Shown here piece after piece: positions 21,295-33,668 of a stretch of 64,000 bases of DNA. This DNA comes from Phialophora verrucosa. Taxonomy: Eukaryota; Ascomycota; Eurotiomycetes; Chaetothyriales; Herpotrichiellaceae. The notes under the pieces are model-generated. The model did not search any database. It worked only from the letters and a program-made list of their open reading frames with translations, and was not told the origin of the DNA. Position 1 is the first letter of the stretch; each line of letters begins with the position of its first letter. Position numbers and translations under genes: made by a program. Location: the NCBI GenBank assembly GCA_002099365.1, contig MSED01000003.1, positions 3,286,001 through 3,350,000 on the forward strand. Reading direction: 5' to 3'.

Positions 21295-22692
21295 ATGTCT
21301 GGACGCTGGCCCTCCGAAATCAAGGACGCAGGTCCTCTGGGCCGGCCCTTGAAGTTCGAATTCAGTGGCACGACTGCTCCCAATCGCTTTTTGAAGGCCG
21401 CCATGACTGAGCGCCTATCGTCTTGGGACCCAGAGCACAAGGAGAAGCGAGGTGTTCCATCGGAGCAGCTCATCCGGGTATATCAGAGATGGGGCGAGGG
21501 AGGGTTCGGTGTGATTTTGACGGGAAATATCATGATCGACTATGACAGTCTGGAAGCACGTAAGTCGTTCGAATTGACTGGAGATGAGCCACGCTGACCA
21601 AAGTGCTGTTCAGCGGGCAATCCAATCATCCCGCCCCGGTCGCCTTTCGAAGGAAACCGCTTTGAAGCTTTCAAAGAATTGGCGAAGCAGGCCAGAGCAC
21701 ACGGAAGTCTGGTAGTCGGGCAAGTCTCCCATCCCGGCCGGCAGGTCGAACAAAGACTCCAGCCAGACCCAGTCTCTGCTAGTGATGTGCAACTGGAGGG
21801 CGAGGTGATGGGCATGCGATTCGCCAAACCTCATGCCGCCTCCCACGAGGAGATCCAAGACATCATTGGCCGATTCACCCACGCGGCCGAGTACCTGCAC
21901 CGGGCTGGATATGATGGCATCCAGCTCCACGGCGCCCACGGTTACCTGTTGGCTCAGTTCCTCTCGCAGACAACCAACAAGCGGACCGACCAGTACGGTG
22001 GTTCGCTCCACAACCGTGCTCGACTCATTCTGGAGATTGCGCGGTCCATCCGTCAAAGGCTCCCGTCCTCTTCTGGCTTCGTTCTCGGGATCAAGATCAA
22101 CTCGGTTGAGTTTCAAGAGGGTGGCTTCACTGCGGACGAAGCCAAGGAGCTCTGCGTTCTGCTGGAAGAGAACGAGTTCGACTTCGTCGAGCTGTCCGGT
22201 GGCACTTATCAATCGCTGGCATTCGTGCACAGGAGGGAATCGACGAAGAAGCGGGAAGCCTTCTTCCTCGACTTTGCCGACAAAATCGTCGCCGACCTGA
22301 GCAAAACCAAGACATACATCACTGGCGGCTTCCTGACACTCGACGGCATGGTCAACGCGCTGAAGACCGTAGACGGCGTGGGCCTTGGCCGGCCGGTATG
22401 CCAGGAATTCCACTTCACCAAGGATCTGTTGGAAGGCAAGATCTCGGGGGCCATCGAACAGAAGGTTGATCGCGACAACTTTGGCCTCACCAACGTCATT
22501 GCTGGCACCCAGATTCGACAGGTGGGCAAGGACCAGGAACCGATCGACATGTCAGTCCCGGAGAATGTCGAGGCCTTCATGAAGGACATGGGGACGTGGG
22601 CTGAGAAGATGAAGTCTGCAGGTGCCAGCGCGTACGGCTATGTCGACATTGAAAGTGCGAAGACGTCGCAGTATGGGGCAACAGCAGCTTAG
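21295..22692 (+). CDS. Old Yellow Enzyme-like NADH:flavin oxidoreductase
   Basis: Exon 1 (21295-21559) and exon 2 (21614-22692) join across a 54-nt intron (GTAAGT...GTTCAG) to give 447 residues. The FMN-binding TIM barrel of the OYE family (PF00724) is clear: APNRFLKAAMTE near the start, QVSHPGRQV, the highly conserved block HGAHGYLLAQFLSQ with TDQYGGSLHNR, and the phosphate-binding strands near YITGGFLTL and GVGLGRP. These enzymes reduce activated alkenes with NAD(P)H. The pattern matches the fungal subgroup related to bacterial 2,4-dienoyl-CoA reductase-like proteins, but without the C-terminal FAD/NADH domain. No signal sequence is present. It converges on the DUF202 gene. Confidence 0.94.
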
Positions 22693-22871
22693 ACCAGCGG
22701 CCACTGGACATCTGCCGTGTAGCTGTGTCGACACCGCTCGATGGGCCATGGCAAATGCTCACAGCAGGCCAGCGGCTGCTGACCCGTCCATAGACGATAA
22801 TAGAGCTTGACCACCACACCACCAAACACTTCATATTACAGTCCACATAACAGGGGAACGTGGCGCAGAAA

Positions 22872-23324
22872 TCATGTCTTCACCTTCCCCCCTTGCTTGT
22901 CTTGCTCACGAGCCTTGTCCGCCTCGTTCTCAACCACAAGGATGCTCCCCACCACGGCGATCCCAATGCACGTCACGGCCATGAAAGTCACCCCGCCCGT
23001 GTTGGGCCTGAACTTTCCCTCCTTCAACAACTCCAGCACACTAAAGTACCTGAGCGTGCCGTGGCCGATGCACAGACTCCCCGCGCCCACCAGCACCCCG
23101 GCTGCCAGCTTCGTCCTGCTGTCCTGCAATTGGAGCAACGTAGGCGACAGGGCGGCGAGGGCTTCGACCTTCTCCAGCGCGACGCCGAGGGCGATGAAGC
23201 CGAGGCCGGTGCGCGCCCAGGCCAGGAAGGTGCGTTCGGAGGCGAGCAGGTCGCGAGCTAGGCTGCCGCTGTTGGGCAGAGAAGGCGCGCGGATGAAGCG
23301 GAGGAGGGACCTGAAGGGTGGCAT
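22872..23324 (-). CDS. DUF202 family membrane protein
   Basis: A single-exon frame of 150 residues. The signature RDLLASERTFLAWARTGLGF (residues ~25-45) identifies the DUF202 (YidH) family, followed by three hydrophobic segments at about 40-55, 75-90 and 110-130. A short basic N-terminus (MPPFRSLLRFIRAP) precedes it. The molecular function of these small membrane proteins is unknown; the yeast VTC complex carries a related domain as its membrane anchor, so association with acidocalcisome or vacuole membranes is possible but not shown. Overlapping frames on the plus strand are shadows. Confidence 0.9.
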   Translation of the reverse strand: MPPFRSLLRFIRAPSLPNSGSLARDLLASERTFLAWARTGLGFIALGVALEKVEALAALSPTLLQLQDSRTKLAAGVLVGAGSLCIGHGTLRYFSVLELLKEGKFRPNTGGVTFMAVTCIGIAVVGSILVVENEADKAREQDKQGGKVKT

Positions 23325-23801
23325 TCTGGCACACAGTCCTGTAGCATATAACCAGGAAGGGCGATGGCAAGAGAGGAGGAGCTGCTTTAGTATGGGCTGC
23401 TCATCTTGAAAGACTGACTCAAGTCACTGCGTGCGGGCTTGATAAACACCCAGGTAATAACCGTACTGTACTCGTAGACACCGAGTACGGAGTCCGTACT
23501 TTGAAACTGCCCTTTTAACTTGCTCAATCGCCGTAGCGCCAACTAATGACTGACAGAGGACCAGAATGTCTCCATCAGCTGCTGTTCTGGTTCTGGCTTC
23601 AGACGAGGCAAGATTGCCGGGCGAATAATCCTTCCACCCCTCCATCCATGCGTCACATGTTCACATGTCGCATGAAATAAATGTTCTTCACAAGCTAAGT
23701 CACTCCGGGAGCTATTATGAGCTCCTACCGACCAACACCTTGGGTCTTGGTCAAGCGGTGGCCCAACACCAGCTAGGTAATGCCCATCATCGTCGCGCGA
23801 C
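23325..23801. promoter_or_regulatory. Divergent promoter region
   Basis: About 480 bp between the DUF202 and RS-rich protein starts. It contains a cluster of GTAC-type motifs at 23461-23505 (GTACTGTACTCG ... GAGTACGGAGTCCGTAC), of a kind that recurs in the gene-poor end of the window. Confidence 0.5.
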
Positions 23802-25316
23802 ATGGCGTCGACTGAAGCACTCAACGACGATGACCTCGCTGCCCTCCTGGTCGCGGACGCCCGCCAATCCTCCCTCCGCTACGCATCGCAAGGCCTCTCG
23901 GCGTTGCTTCCCAAGCGGCCCACACACTCAGGCGCACTGAAGCCGAATACTCGCTTTCTTAAGAGCCTCGTCCGGGACGCGGATACCCACAATACGAAGC
24001 TGAAGGAGAAAGAGGAAGCCGAGGCGCGCGCACGCCTGAGGAAGATCCGGGAGGAAGAGAGGAAGAAGGAGCGCGAAAGGGCGTATGAGTTGAGTGGGCG
24101 GAGGGAGAGGAAAAGGCGCAGATTGAGTGATGAGGGCCACGACGACAGGAAGAAATCGAGGCGTTCTCGGCACGAGGGTGAGACACACTCAAGACGGGGT
24201 CAAAGTCCCAGGCGCGAACGGAAGAGAGGCCACAACCACGACCACGATCATGAGCGACATCGGCCGCGGCGGCAGCGGGAAGAAAAAGAGGAAGGCGACG
24301 ACGTAGACGACGGCGCTCCACGACGGCGCAGACGAAATACATCCTCAGAAGAGGAGAAGAAGGCCACACACCCAACGTCTAGAGCCAACACCTCTTCGCG
24401 GATAAGCTACCCTCGCTCACGATCACGGTCAAGGTCAAGGTCACACAGCAGAGAAAGAAACCACCAAGGCAGATCCTCACGGCACAAAAAGGAGCAAAGG
24501 CCACGTTCGCCATCTTCCCCCGTCAGAAAACCACAACCTGCTCACCCGGACGACCGTCGACACCATCACACGCCTCCCGCTTCCCCCTCCGCCTCCGTGT
24601 CCTCAAGACCCTCCTCCTCCGCTTCGTCCTCCGACCCGCTCTCCAGCCTTATCGGTCCCAGTCCCAACTCCGCCAACACCGACGTAAGAAAGCGCGGCCG
24701 AGGCTTCACCTCCACCTCCACCTCCCACGGCGCGACCTCCAATATAGACGCGCACTTCACAGCGACATATAACCCGTCCGCCGACAACACCACCACCACA
24801 GACCAGGCCTCCGACCTCGAAGCGTCGAACTACTCGGACGAATGGACCTCCGCGCTCGCCGCCCTACGACACAGACAATCCCACCGCGCGAAGCAAGCCG
24901 CCCGCCTGCGCGACGCGGGCTTCACCGACACAGAGATCTCGCGCTGGGAGAACTCCGCCCCGCGCCCGAGTCGCGCCGCGCCTTTACTGGGCGAGGATGA
25001 CGTCGGGGATATCAGGAATGTCAAGTGGAAGAAAAGGGGTGAGGAGAGGGAGTGGGATGTTGGCAAGGGACGGCTGGGATTCGAGGCCGGGAGTGACGAC
25101 GGCGACGACGACGACGACAACGAGGAGGAAGATGCTATCAATGCCGGCGGAGGAAAGAAAGATATCGAGCCCAACTCCAACGCCGCCACCAAGCATGAGC
25201 GGCGAGGTGACCGAGGGGAGAGAAACGCGAAAATCGAGGCTGGAGGAAGTGAACCTTCGGCATGGCGACGGCCGCATAACGGCCTGTTGAAGCAGTTTAA
25301 GAGCGCCTTGCGCTAA
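23802..25316 (+). CDS. RS/RE-rich nuclear protein, probably splicing-related
   Basis: A single exon of 504 residues. The first ~90 residues form the conserved part: NDDDLAALLVADARQSSLRY, then LSALLPKRPT, then KPNTRFLKSLVRDADTHNTK, leading into a charged helix. The middle (~95-290) is dense in Arg, Ser, Lys, Glu and His with repeated Arg-Ser pairs, as in SR-type splicing proteins. A second conserved piece (~350-410) includes WTSALAALRHRQSHRAKQAA and WKKRGEEREWDVGKGRLGF. The end is WRRPHNGLLKQFKSALR. Fungal homologues of this layout are often labelled 'pre-mRNA splicing factor 38B', but no PRP38 domain is visible, so that name is doubtful. Nuclear location and a link to splicing are inference from the RS content. 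Confidence 0.85.
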   Translation: MASTEALNDDDLAALLVADARQSSLRYASQGLSALLPKRPTHSGALKPNTRFLKSLVRDADTHNTKLKEKEEAEARARLRKIREEERKKERERAYELSGRRERKRRRLSDEGHDDRKKSRRSRHEGETHSRRGQSPRRERKRGHNHDHDHERHRPRRQREEKEEGDDVDDGAPRRRRRNTSSEEEKKATHPTSRANTSSRISYPRSRSRSRSRSHSRERNHQGRSSRHKKEQRPRSPSSPVRKPQPAHPDDRRHHHTPPASPSASVSSRPSSSASSSDPLSSLIGPSPNSANTDVRKRGRGFTSTSTSHGATSNIDAHFTATYNPSADNTTTTDQASDLEASNYSDEWTSALAALRHRQSHRAKQAARLRDAGFTDTEISRWENSAPRPSRAAPLLGEDDVGDIRNVKWKKRGEEREWDVGKGRLGFEAGSDDGDDDDDNEEEDAINAGGGKKDIEPNSNAATKHERRGDRGERNAKIEAGGSEPSAWRRPHNGLLKQFKSALR

Positions 25317-25972
25317 GTCCTCCTGACTATACAGTAGCTCGACTGTGTGCTGCATTTTGGCACAAGGCATCACGGTTGGATACAGCGAGTATGGCAGGTG
25401 AAGATACCCACGGTAAGAGCTCGTTTTGATTGAGTACTCATCCTGTCTCTGGCGGCCACAGGGGACAGCGAAAGAAGTCTGTCACTCTTGTTTGGCGAGT
25501 CCATCAGCTCAATCAAGCATATAGAGAGTGAGTCGATACTGTCTTGATCGGTACAGATCAACTTCATAGACTAGTTTTCAAACCAGTGGGCTGCTTTGCC
25601 ACGGCGCAGATCCATATCAGGCCGCATCTCGTTCATACCTTGCTGGACCTCAGTCGCCCTGAACATCCCTTTTTGTACCATGCCGGTCTGGTATCGCGCC
25701 CATGGCTGCAGCGATGCGCTCCTCACGAAGTGCCGTGCGTTCCCACACCTCCAAGTCATGGCCGAGTCATCCATCCTTATCATGCATCAAACACGTAAAA
25801 GTCGATTTGTAGTCCGTAGAGGAGAAGTGGAAAATGCCCGCGACACAAACCTCCTCGCGCCGTCGGCCCCAAACCGTGATAGACAATACCTCCCAAGAAG
25901 CTCCATAGGCTCCAACACGTAACAGCGCTTTAAATCGATCATGGGAATGCATTCCTTCTCTTTCGTCACCCA
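25317..25972. other. Intergenic, convergent 3' ends
   Basis: About 650 bp between the RS-rich protein and the phosphodiesterase. No gene is evident; open frames are short and overlap. Confidence 0.6.
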
Positions 25973-28900
25973 TCAGTACCCACCACTACCTTGGCTGTCC
26001 GGCCTTTCCAATCCGCCCTCCACGCTTTTGTCACTCCGGTTTCGCTTCCAAAATGCAAGACCCAGCTTCAGCTTGCTTCTTCGTCTGCCCATGGTCTTCG
26101 CGCTGGCTTTCCGATCCCTTGCACTGCTTCCTTCCAAACTCCCATTACTCAATATAGTCGTATGAACATCGTATTTGCTGCCTTCTCGGCTGGTGGTGCT
26201 GTTACTCCCCATGCTGAAGCTAGGTCTGAGGACCGGGCTCGCTGAATGTAGCGGTGCGCTTGCTGCCCGATTGCGCACCGCCTGAAAGCTACTCTGATGC
26301 CTCGACACACCCTCGCTCTTGTCTGAGGCATAACTTGTAGCGCTGCCACTCGGCGTCAGCACATCTTCCCCACCGCCTCCTCTTAGTTTCGTGCCAGAAA
26401 CATTCTCGCTTTGGGATGACATTGGTCCATCTTTCCCAGTTTGTTGGCGTTCGGTGTCGCCTGCTGGCGCGCTAGCTCGAAGAGCCGGGTTTGAGGGACT
26501 GTAATTCTTCTCCGGGTCGAAGGTCCGGACCGGTTCATCCTCCTTTGAAGTCGCGAATTTGAACTTTTGCATGGTCTCGGCATCTGAGATCCCGCTCTCC
26601 TCTAGAGCCTCCGGGGGGATATCCTCAGCGCCTGCTCGCATCGAGACCATATTATCCCTTCGTTTGTCAACTTGCGCCATCAGTGACTCAGAGGAGATGT
26701 CCCGTGCTGATGGTCCCTGGCGTGGGGTACTGCTGGAGGTTTGGCCGTCGTTCTCTTCGATAGGCGTGCCATCCAAGGTCAGCTCAAGGGGAATGTGTTC
26801 GCCATTGACAAGTGCGGAACCTGATCGTACTCGATCCGAAGCTTTCAGGTCGTGACCGGATCCCGATCCTGACCCACGAAGATGCGGTGTGTCAACTCCG
26901 GGGATCACGATAGCTGCAGCGGCCGCCAGCGATGACGGCCGTGAAGAGCTGCGTGGTGTAGTATTGCTTCCTTTCCGACCACGTCCAGAATCGGGAGTCG
27001 ATTTCTCCGGCGAGTCGCCTCGACCACGCAAAGGAGATACTGGAAGGTGTCTCTCTTTCCCTGTCTCTGCCAGACGACCGACAGGACTTTGTGTTCTCGG
27101 ACTTATCGAGCCACCATCCCCGGGTCCTGTGCCCTTTCTGAGGAGCTGAAGCTTCTTCTCGTGCTCCGCTCGGGTGAACCACACCCCTTTGTTTGTGAGA
27201 ATCTCGTCTGCAGCGAAGCGCATGGCAGGGATTATGTCAGCCACGTTGGCAAACAGTGGATGGGCAAAGATGGTCATGAAGCCGATCTGACCGTTAGCCA
27301 GCTTCAGCATGTTGCCCAACTCGGGAGGGCCGCCGAAGAGCGTTGTCTCCATTCCGACAGCTTGCTCCATCTCGCCTTGATGAGCAAACTCCTTCTGCAG
27401 TAGATGGGTCCATTTCTCAGCTACCAGCCATGGCCGTGCCTGTATGCGTCAGTAGAGGATGGTGCTTAGCGAGACGATGCTACGTACCACATTGCTGATG
27501 TCAGCGCATTTGATCAACAATCCACAGGTCAAAGTTCGAGCCCAATCAATGTCCTTCGGCGACCACCCGTCGGTCGCTTTGCTTTCATGGATCTTCTCCT
27601 GCAGGTTGCCCAGTTGTTGCATGTAATCGGAGTGGATGCCCATGTCAGTAGCGAGGATGGTACTTATCATCAATTTCCGAAGGGCTTTGTCCTGGAATGC
27701 GACGGGCCAGTGGCGACGGAGAATCTGCGAGTAGGCGGCACAGTGGAAGGCTTCCAAGACCGACTGGTCGTTGTATAGCTGTGCGAGAGGAGCATTGAGT
27801 TTAACCAGGAACATGTTGTTAACTCCAGGATGGCCGACGTCGTGTCCGATTGCCGAGACCAGAAGTGTCAATGCCTCAAACGGTCCCAGCAAGCGAGCGA
27901 TGGGTGATTTCGTGTCCGCAAAAGGAGAGGGATCGGCACCGGGAGGGTAGGGCGGGAGGGTGCCGATCTGGACTAGGAAGTAGAACACAGATTGTAGAAC
28001 GTCGACGGCATGCCTGAAGTTATGGTAGAGGACGAAGGAGTTGTAAGCGATACGACAACCTTGCATGAAATGAAGAAGGTCGCCTGGTGACAGATGTCAG
28101 AAACAGATGACCAAGTTCGGACGGGGACTCACGTTGGCTCATGCTCCATTGCTCGCACGCTTCCATCTCGAGGCAGTGGTTGAGCATGTAGTAACCAGCG
28201 TACACCAGCTCGTCCTCGGTGAAATCGTGTCCTGAAAAGTCCCATCTGCCCACAGCGGCGGCGACGACAGCCTTCCGAGACTCTTGGACAAACAAGTCTC
28301 GGTGCTGATAATCTTCAATGATGTTTTGCGGCTCACAGATTCCCTTGAGTAGCTTCTTCACCATGGCTTCTCGAAGGTAAGCGTATGGTTTCTCGTCTTC
28401 CATACCGACCCAAGACTGCTTGCGGTTCCGTCGTGCCATGGCCATGAAGCCTGCTTGTTCCTTCTTGGCATTCTTGTATATCCGGTAGGCATGAACTGTC
28501 AGACCCATGATCCCAGCTTTGTCCAATGGACTTTTAACCACATCCAGGGCACCGGCGTCGAGGCATTGGAGCATTAACTGTGTGTCGATCACGTCTGAGC
28601 TGTCCTCGATGGCGACTGGGTCGGCCTCGGGGCCATACGGTGCTCTAGATACTTCGGGCTGGCGGACGCTCTCAAGAGCCTGGTCGTAAGAATCGCTTCG
28701 CTTGGGTTGGACAATCGCCACCGGAATGATCAGCTTGACACCTTCCTCCACCTGCAGATCTGAGGCTATTCTTGACACGAGCTGAAGGCCATATGATTCG
28801 TCGGATTCCGAGGAGAAGGTGATTTCCTTCCTGAGCAGACTGGGTGACGGCAACGGGGAATCGGAGGAAGGAAAGAATTTGGGTCGGGATCTCAGGTGGC

Positions 28901-29258
28901 CATGTTTTGATTCTGAGCCAACATCGAAACAGGCGAGGATCGGTGTGCAGTCGAGCTTGACTTGGTCATGGAGTTCGGACAGTTTCGTCGAGAAAGCTCT
29001 TCCTGAGCTACACACGTACACTGAGAGCGCCAATGTTAGCCGCGATTTCAACCTGGTCGAGGAGGAATACTACCGACCTTGATTAAAGACGGTCAGAAAA
29101 GCATTGACATTAGTTTGCAAGTCGGGCGGCAGGTCCGAGAACTCGACCTGTGAACCTGCTCTTGCGGGCGTGGTAGGAGACAGCCCCTCCCTCGAGATCC
29201 ACCTTTCCGTGTTGAATCTCTCGTCAATGTAAATCACCCGGCAAGCAGAAGGATCCAT
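25973..29258 (-). CDS. Class I 3',5'-cyclic nucleotide phosphodiesterase (PDE2 type)
   Basis: Four exons, 29258-29078, 29020-28133, 28083-27488 and 27439-25973, join in frame to give 1043 residues. The catalytic domain (~residues 280-640) has the class I metal-binding motifs: HNFRHAVDV (His377, His381) and GHDVGHPGVNN (His437, Asp438), with the third metal aspartate in LIKCADISNVARPW. It hydrolyses cAMP and so dampens protein kinase A signalling. The N-terminal ~250 residues are not the usual short yeast leader; residues around ALDVVKSPLDKAGIMGL resemble the end of a response-regulator receiver domain, as in mammalian PDE8. The C-terminal ~400 residues are disordered, rich in Ser/Pro with many RxxS sites. 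The 1.7-kb upstream gap is its promoter. Confidence 0.93.
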
Positions 29259-30982
29259 AGTTTCAGCGCTGATCTGAGGTCGGAGGAGAAGACGCTGTTG
29301 CTTCGAGGCGGGCCTTAAGGGCCCATAATGCGATCAAACAGCCAGCGGGACGAGTTGTGAAACTTGAAGGGCTCTGGCGCAGGGTTTCTTTAGGGCAAAG
29401 GACAAGGTATCCGAACAGAGGTGGTGTCAAACGGGACTCGTCTGCTACAAGCTCATCGCGCTCAAGGCGTCGGAAGGTGCTGGCGGAACAGGCGGCGGAC
29501 GTTGCGACCGTGGGATTCAGCTGAAAAGCAACAACTGGAGGAGCTCGACACACCCAATGCAGCACGAATGGGTCGAGTTGGGGAGCTCGAGCAGCGCAGG
29601 TCGCTCGAGACTCGGATAGTGAACGAGAACGGGGGGCGAAGCCGAGAAGGTGGCAGGTCGCAGCTGTCAATCGAGGTGTCCGGGAAGGCGCAGATGAAAT
29701 GCACGCCTGTCCAAGGAAGGTGGATTGCGCCTGCAGATTGGCGAGATACGGTCACTCCCAGGACTAGTGCGATGTAGAGGGAGCAGACGCAGACATGCGC
29801 CGGTGGGAATGGTCTGTGTGGGTTTGCTGAGCTGCGACTCTTTTGCGACTGCGCAGGTAGAGCTGAGGAGGGGACTGAGTCAAGCTTCTTTCGGTAGCAG
29901 CAGCAGCAGCAGGAGGACGAAACGTGGGTAAGAAGAGTGAGAAAGGCTCCCTCCCTAGGCCGACTCCCAGGCTCGTTAACTCGACAGGGTTAGGCGCACC
30001 CCAGGCCTCTAAATGGTGGATCGGAAGAAGCAAGAGAAGCCGAAAAGAAGGCAAAAGAGCCACTAGAATCCCCACCCACGCCAATCACTTCTTGGCCCAG
30101 CTCTGGAGTACGGGCCTCAGTCTGCTGAAACTCTGCTCACAGGTCCCTCAGTAGCATGCACACGTTGCCCGTTGTCATCACCGTCTCCCGTCCGCCTCAG
30201 GCGGCTTCACTTCAGCCTATCTACAGGCTCCAGCAATGCTGCCGGCTTGAGAATGTAACTCGGGATAGGGCATCTGCCAACATCGACAGCCCTGCCCCAG
30301 TACTGTGAAGGGCGGGAGGGAATACGGGATTAGCGCTTCCAAAGAGCTTCTAGAACCCGCCTATCACTGCATCGCCATAACGTACTTTATTTGCTGTCGC
30401 CTTCTGAACCACGTCACCCGGCCTTTACTTCCAACGTCAGAGGTGTTACGAGAGCAGAAATAAAACACTCATACCCTGCGCATGGATGTGCGTGCGGTTC
30501 ATTCCTCAGGCATTCAGATTCGTTGGCTCAGCTGACCGTGACAATCAACTATCTGCTCAAAGACACTTTCGGCCTTCCTTTAACTGGAGCCTGCCTCGGT
30601 GATCTGGTGGAAGCGTCACCTAATTCGGTCCTCGCTTCTGTAGATCGACGACCTGACTGGTGCCGATCACTGTCTGGTCTCATTGCCCCTCGAAATATGC
30701 ACCGAGGACTGCAGTTTGGTGATACGGGAATCTTTTGCCAAACCGCATGCATCTCCACGGTGCCTGATCTCAGGGTTCGGCATTTGTCCTGCCATCGCAT
30801 CATCCGCCCAGTGCCGGCAACTTCTAGCAGTGCTTTGTTGTACAACCCCCTTGGCATGTCATACCATGTCTACCGCCGCCACGCACCGTCTGCCGTTTGT
30901 TATGCAAAGTGCCAGTTCAGTCGTGCCAAAATTCACTTCATAGCATCTGCATGTCGTCGCTCGTCGTCTCGTGTAGCTCTCC
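29259..30982. other. Intergenic, promoter of the phosphodiesterase
   Basis: 1.7 kb between tandem minus-strand genes. A (GCA)5 run lies near 29896-29911. A plus-strand frame at 30391-30999 lacks family features and a convincing start, so I leave it out. Confidence 0.6.
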
Positions 30983-32990
30983 TCAACGCTCGAGGCTAGC
31001 CGCCTGTTTGAATCGCTTAGCCAGATTTTCTGACGGGCTCTCAGGGTCGAAAGAATCGTCCTCCGTCGAGAAATTCCATGAACGCTTCAAGGGCCGCTCA
31101 CCATATGATTCGAGGATTGCTAACAGGGTTCCCCAACCGGGAGACTCGGTCAAATGCGCAGCATCCACCTGATCTCGTGTTGTCGCGACCCGACATAGGA
31201 TCTGTTCCTCTTCCTATGTCCATCGTTAACGGGAATAAGTTAGGCGACACTCCCAAACGTACCTTGCTGAAGACACTCATGCCATGAAGGAAACACAAGA
31301 GATGGAAATCGGAGACAGCCTCGACTGAATTCGAGGAGCGCAATTGTTTTAACACGTCCTTGGGATCTTGACCTTCGGCCACCGCTTCTCTGTTCTCGAC
31401 CGGGAACTTGTTGTTTGTGAAGAGCGGCTTGGGGCTGATAGGCATTCCGGCCGTCAGAGACACCAAGAGATACTCGACGGGGAAACTGGGCTTGGCATTT
31501 TCCTGCACATTCGCGCCGTACTCGTTGATCCGGCGGTAGAACACTTCGGGGATGTATCGCGGTCGACCAGTCACGCTTTCATCATCTTCTGATTGCACCA
31601 GCATTACCGATGGATCGGCTGATGGCTCCACAATGTCTGCACGAACCATCTCTACTGCCTCATTCGATGCCTGGTACGCTCTGATGGTGATGCTTTCGTC
31701 TTCATCTCCAGTGACTACACAAGTCACAAAGTTGGACCCAAAGCGGCCAGTTTCGCTCCACTTGGACGGCCTCGGATACTGCGCCTGGAGCCGCGATGCG
31801 AATGCGATTTCGAGGGAGGACAAGAAGTACGAGTCGATGTGTCGTTTGCAGACAGCCTGACCTTCGCCTTCCTCAGGCGGCATTAGGTCGGTGAATATCA
31901 CACCCACCCGCTCTAGGCCACAGAGTCTTGCGATTTCATCCACTTCTTTCTCGTTCGGCCAATCCAACAACCGAAGACCGTCAATTTCGCCGATTTGGGG
32001 AGGTTCGTAGATTGCCTCGACGACAGCTTTAACGCCTAGCGGAACCTCTGTGTACTCTTCATACCGGCCGTACAAGAAGCCGAGCCGCTGGCTGCCGGAC
32101 TTTCTCCAGAAGTCGATCAGTTTGTCAACCATATCCGCGGAGGCAAACTCGACATGGTCAACCATCCGGAATTGTTGGGGCTGTAGGGAGATGGCGCTCG
32201 GCTGACACTTTGAACATATACCCTCTGGCCAGGGAGGATGGCCCGCCGGGCACTCTTTCTTGACTCGGTAATACGGTTCACTCAGGGGTGGCATATATGA
32301 GCTCTTCAACTCGGGCTTGTTCGTCGCAGAGTTGATCTTGCGCAGGTAGCTGTGGAACGACATGTGCTTGATCTTCCTCTCCTCGAGGTATTTCTTGTCA
32401 TATGGTTCCAGGGGTTGACAGTAGTCGCACATTCCCTTCGGGCCGTGGCGACACATCTTGAGGTCTCGCGGCCTAGAAATCTTGCCATCCTTTTTGTCTA
32501 GCCGGTCATCCAATGCCGACTGTTTTATGACATCCCAAGGGTTCTTTATAAGGGTCGGCGAAGTGACAGCGACGGGTGGCTTCAGCGTTGTAGGTTCTGG
32601 CAAGGCGATCGTACCATTCAGCCGCCGCGAAGCAGGAGGCGCTTCGGGATTCGAGTGGCCGTTGGACAGTTTCTCGAGCTCGGAGAATCCGATAAATAGT
32701 TTGTCCCCATGTTTTAGTCCAACTTCCCGCAGCTTCACCCCAGGTAGGTCGGCTAGACGCCTCTCCCTGTCAGGGTCCGGCTTTGAGCCGACAGGTCTGT
32801 TGCTCAAAACTATCGAATCGGCGTCGGTGTTGGGAGGGAGGTTGTCGAGAATCTGCCACCGCGTCAATTTCACATTACTACCTCAATCAGAAGAACCAGA
32901 CTCTACCTTTGAAGCCAGTGACGAAAATTGCTCGGTTGGTTCAACGTTCAGTCGAAACTGCCCCATTCTCGATTCAAACCGTAGTAACAT
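30983..32990 (-). CDS. NPL4: NPL4, ubiquitin-binding cofactor of Cdc48/p97
   Basis: Three exons, 32990-32907, 32852-31263 and 31168-30983, join in phase 0 to give 619 residues. The N-terminal ubiquitin-like domain ([16 protein letters not shown]...) is split by the first intron. Next is the NPL4 zinc-binding region ([13 protein letters not shown], then [16 protein letters not shown], two zinc-finger pairs) and the MPN-like core ([38 protein letters not shown]). Npl4 with Ufd1 recruits polyubiquitinated substrates to Cdc48 for extraction in ER-associated and chromatin-associated degradation. The last exon restores a normal C-terminal domain end ([10 protein letters not shown]...); without it the frame runs into unrelated sequence. 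Length agrees with fungal NPL4. Confidence 0.96.
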
Positions 32991-33668
32991 GGTGTTGGTT
33001 CGCTTCTGGGGAGAGTTGAGGGACAGCTGATGGTTCGGTGGGAGGATCGAGAAGTATGGAACGGGGAGCAGGATATCGGCCTCAGAGATGAAAACGAGAA
33101 GGCTAGAAAAAGGTGAAGGTGTGAGGCAGCCGTGACACCGACAAACAAGCCTGCTCCTGAGTTCAGTAAAGCAGCGCTGTTGCCACGAGGCTCTGACAGT
33201 GAACGGACGTTGGCAGGTTGGAGAAGATTCTCCGCAAGGCGTCAGGTCTCCGTACGTCATTCAGTAATGTGTATCCTACGAGATACTGCGACGCGCTTAG
33301 ACGCTCACGCATTTACCTATAACGGACCTTGTCGGTGTTTAGGCAATAGTCCCTAGTCTCTAGCTAGTTATCTGTCAGCTAATGGGTGCGTGCCTCAAGA
33401 GGTCGCCGGACGGAACAATAGGTTGCTTCATTACAGTAGGTAGTCACGATATGTGATCGAAGAGTCGTTGACTATTGATCACGGTTCGCTCGTTGGGACC
33501 TCTGGAAGACTGTGGGATCAAACGCCATACCGCTGTCAATCCGAACACCGCCAAACAGCGACTCGTGCCCATCAGGTGCTGGAGTACCGACAACATTTCT
33601 TGCATGCCTTCGAACGCCTTTCTTGCTGTTCAGACCAGTTGGGTTAGCCAAAGCTTCAGAAATCACCG
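32991..33668. other. Intergenic, promoter of NPL4
   Basis: About 680 bp between the NPL4 start and the 3' end of the membrane hydrolase gene. Nothing else is recognised. Confidence 0.6.

Noticed and set aside
22807..23409. 200-codon plus-strand frame
   Set aside because: Antisense shadow of the DUF202 gene, whose family motif is clear on the other strand.
30391..30999. 202-codon plus-strand frame
   Set aside because: Opposing frame of similar length, no recognisable domain, no convincing ATG start.
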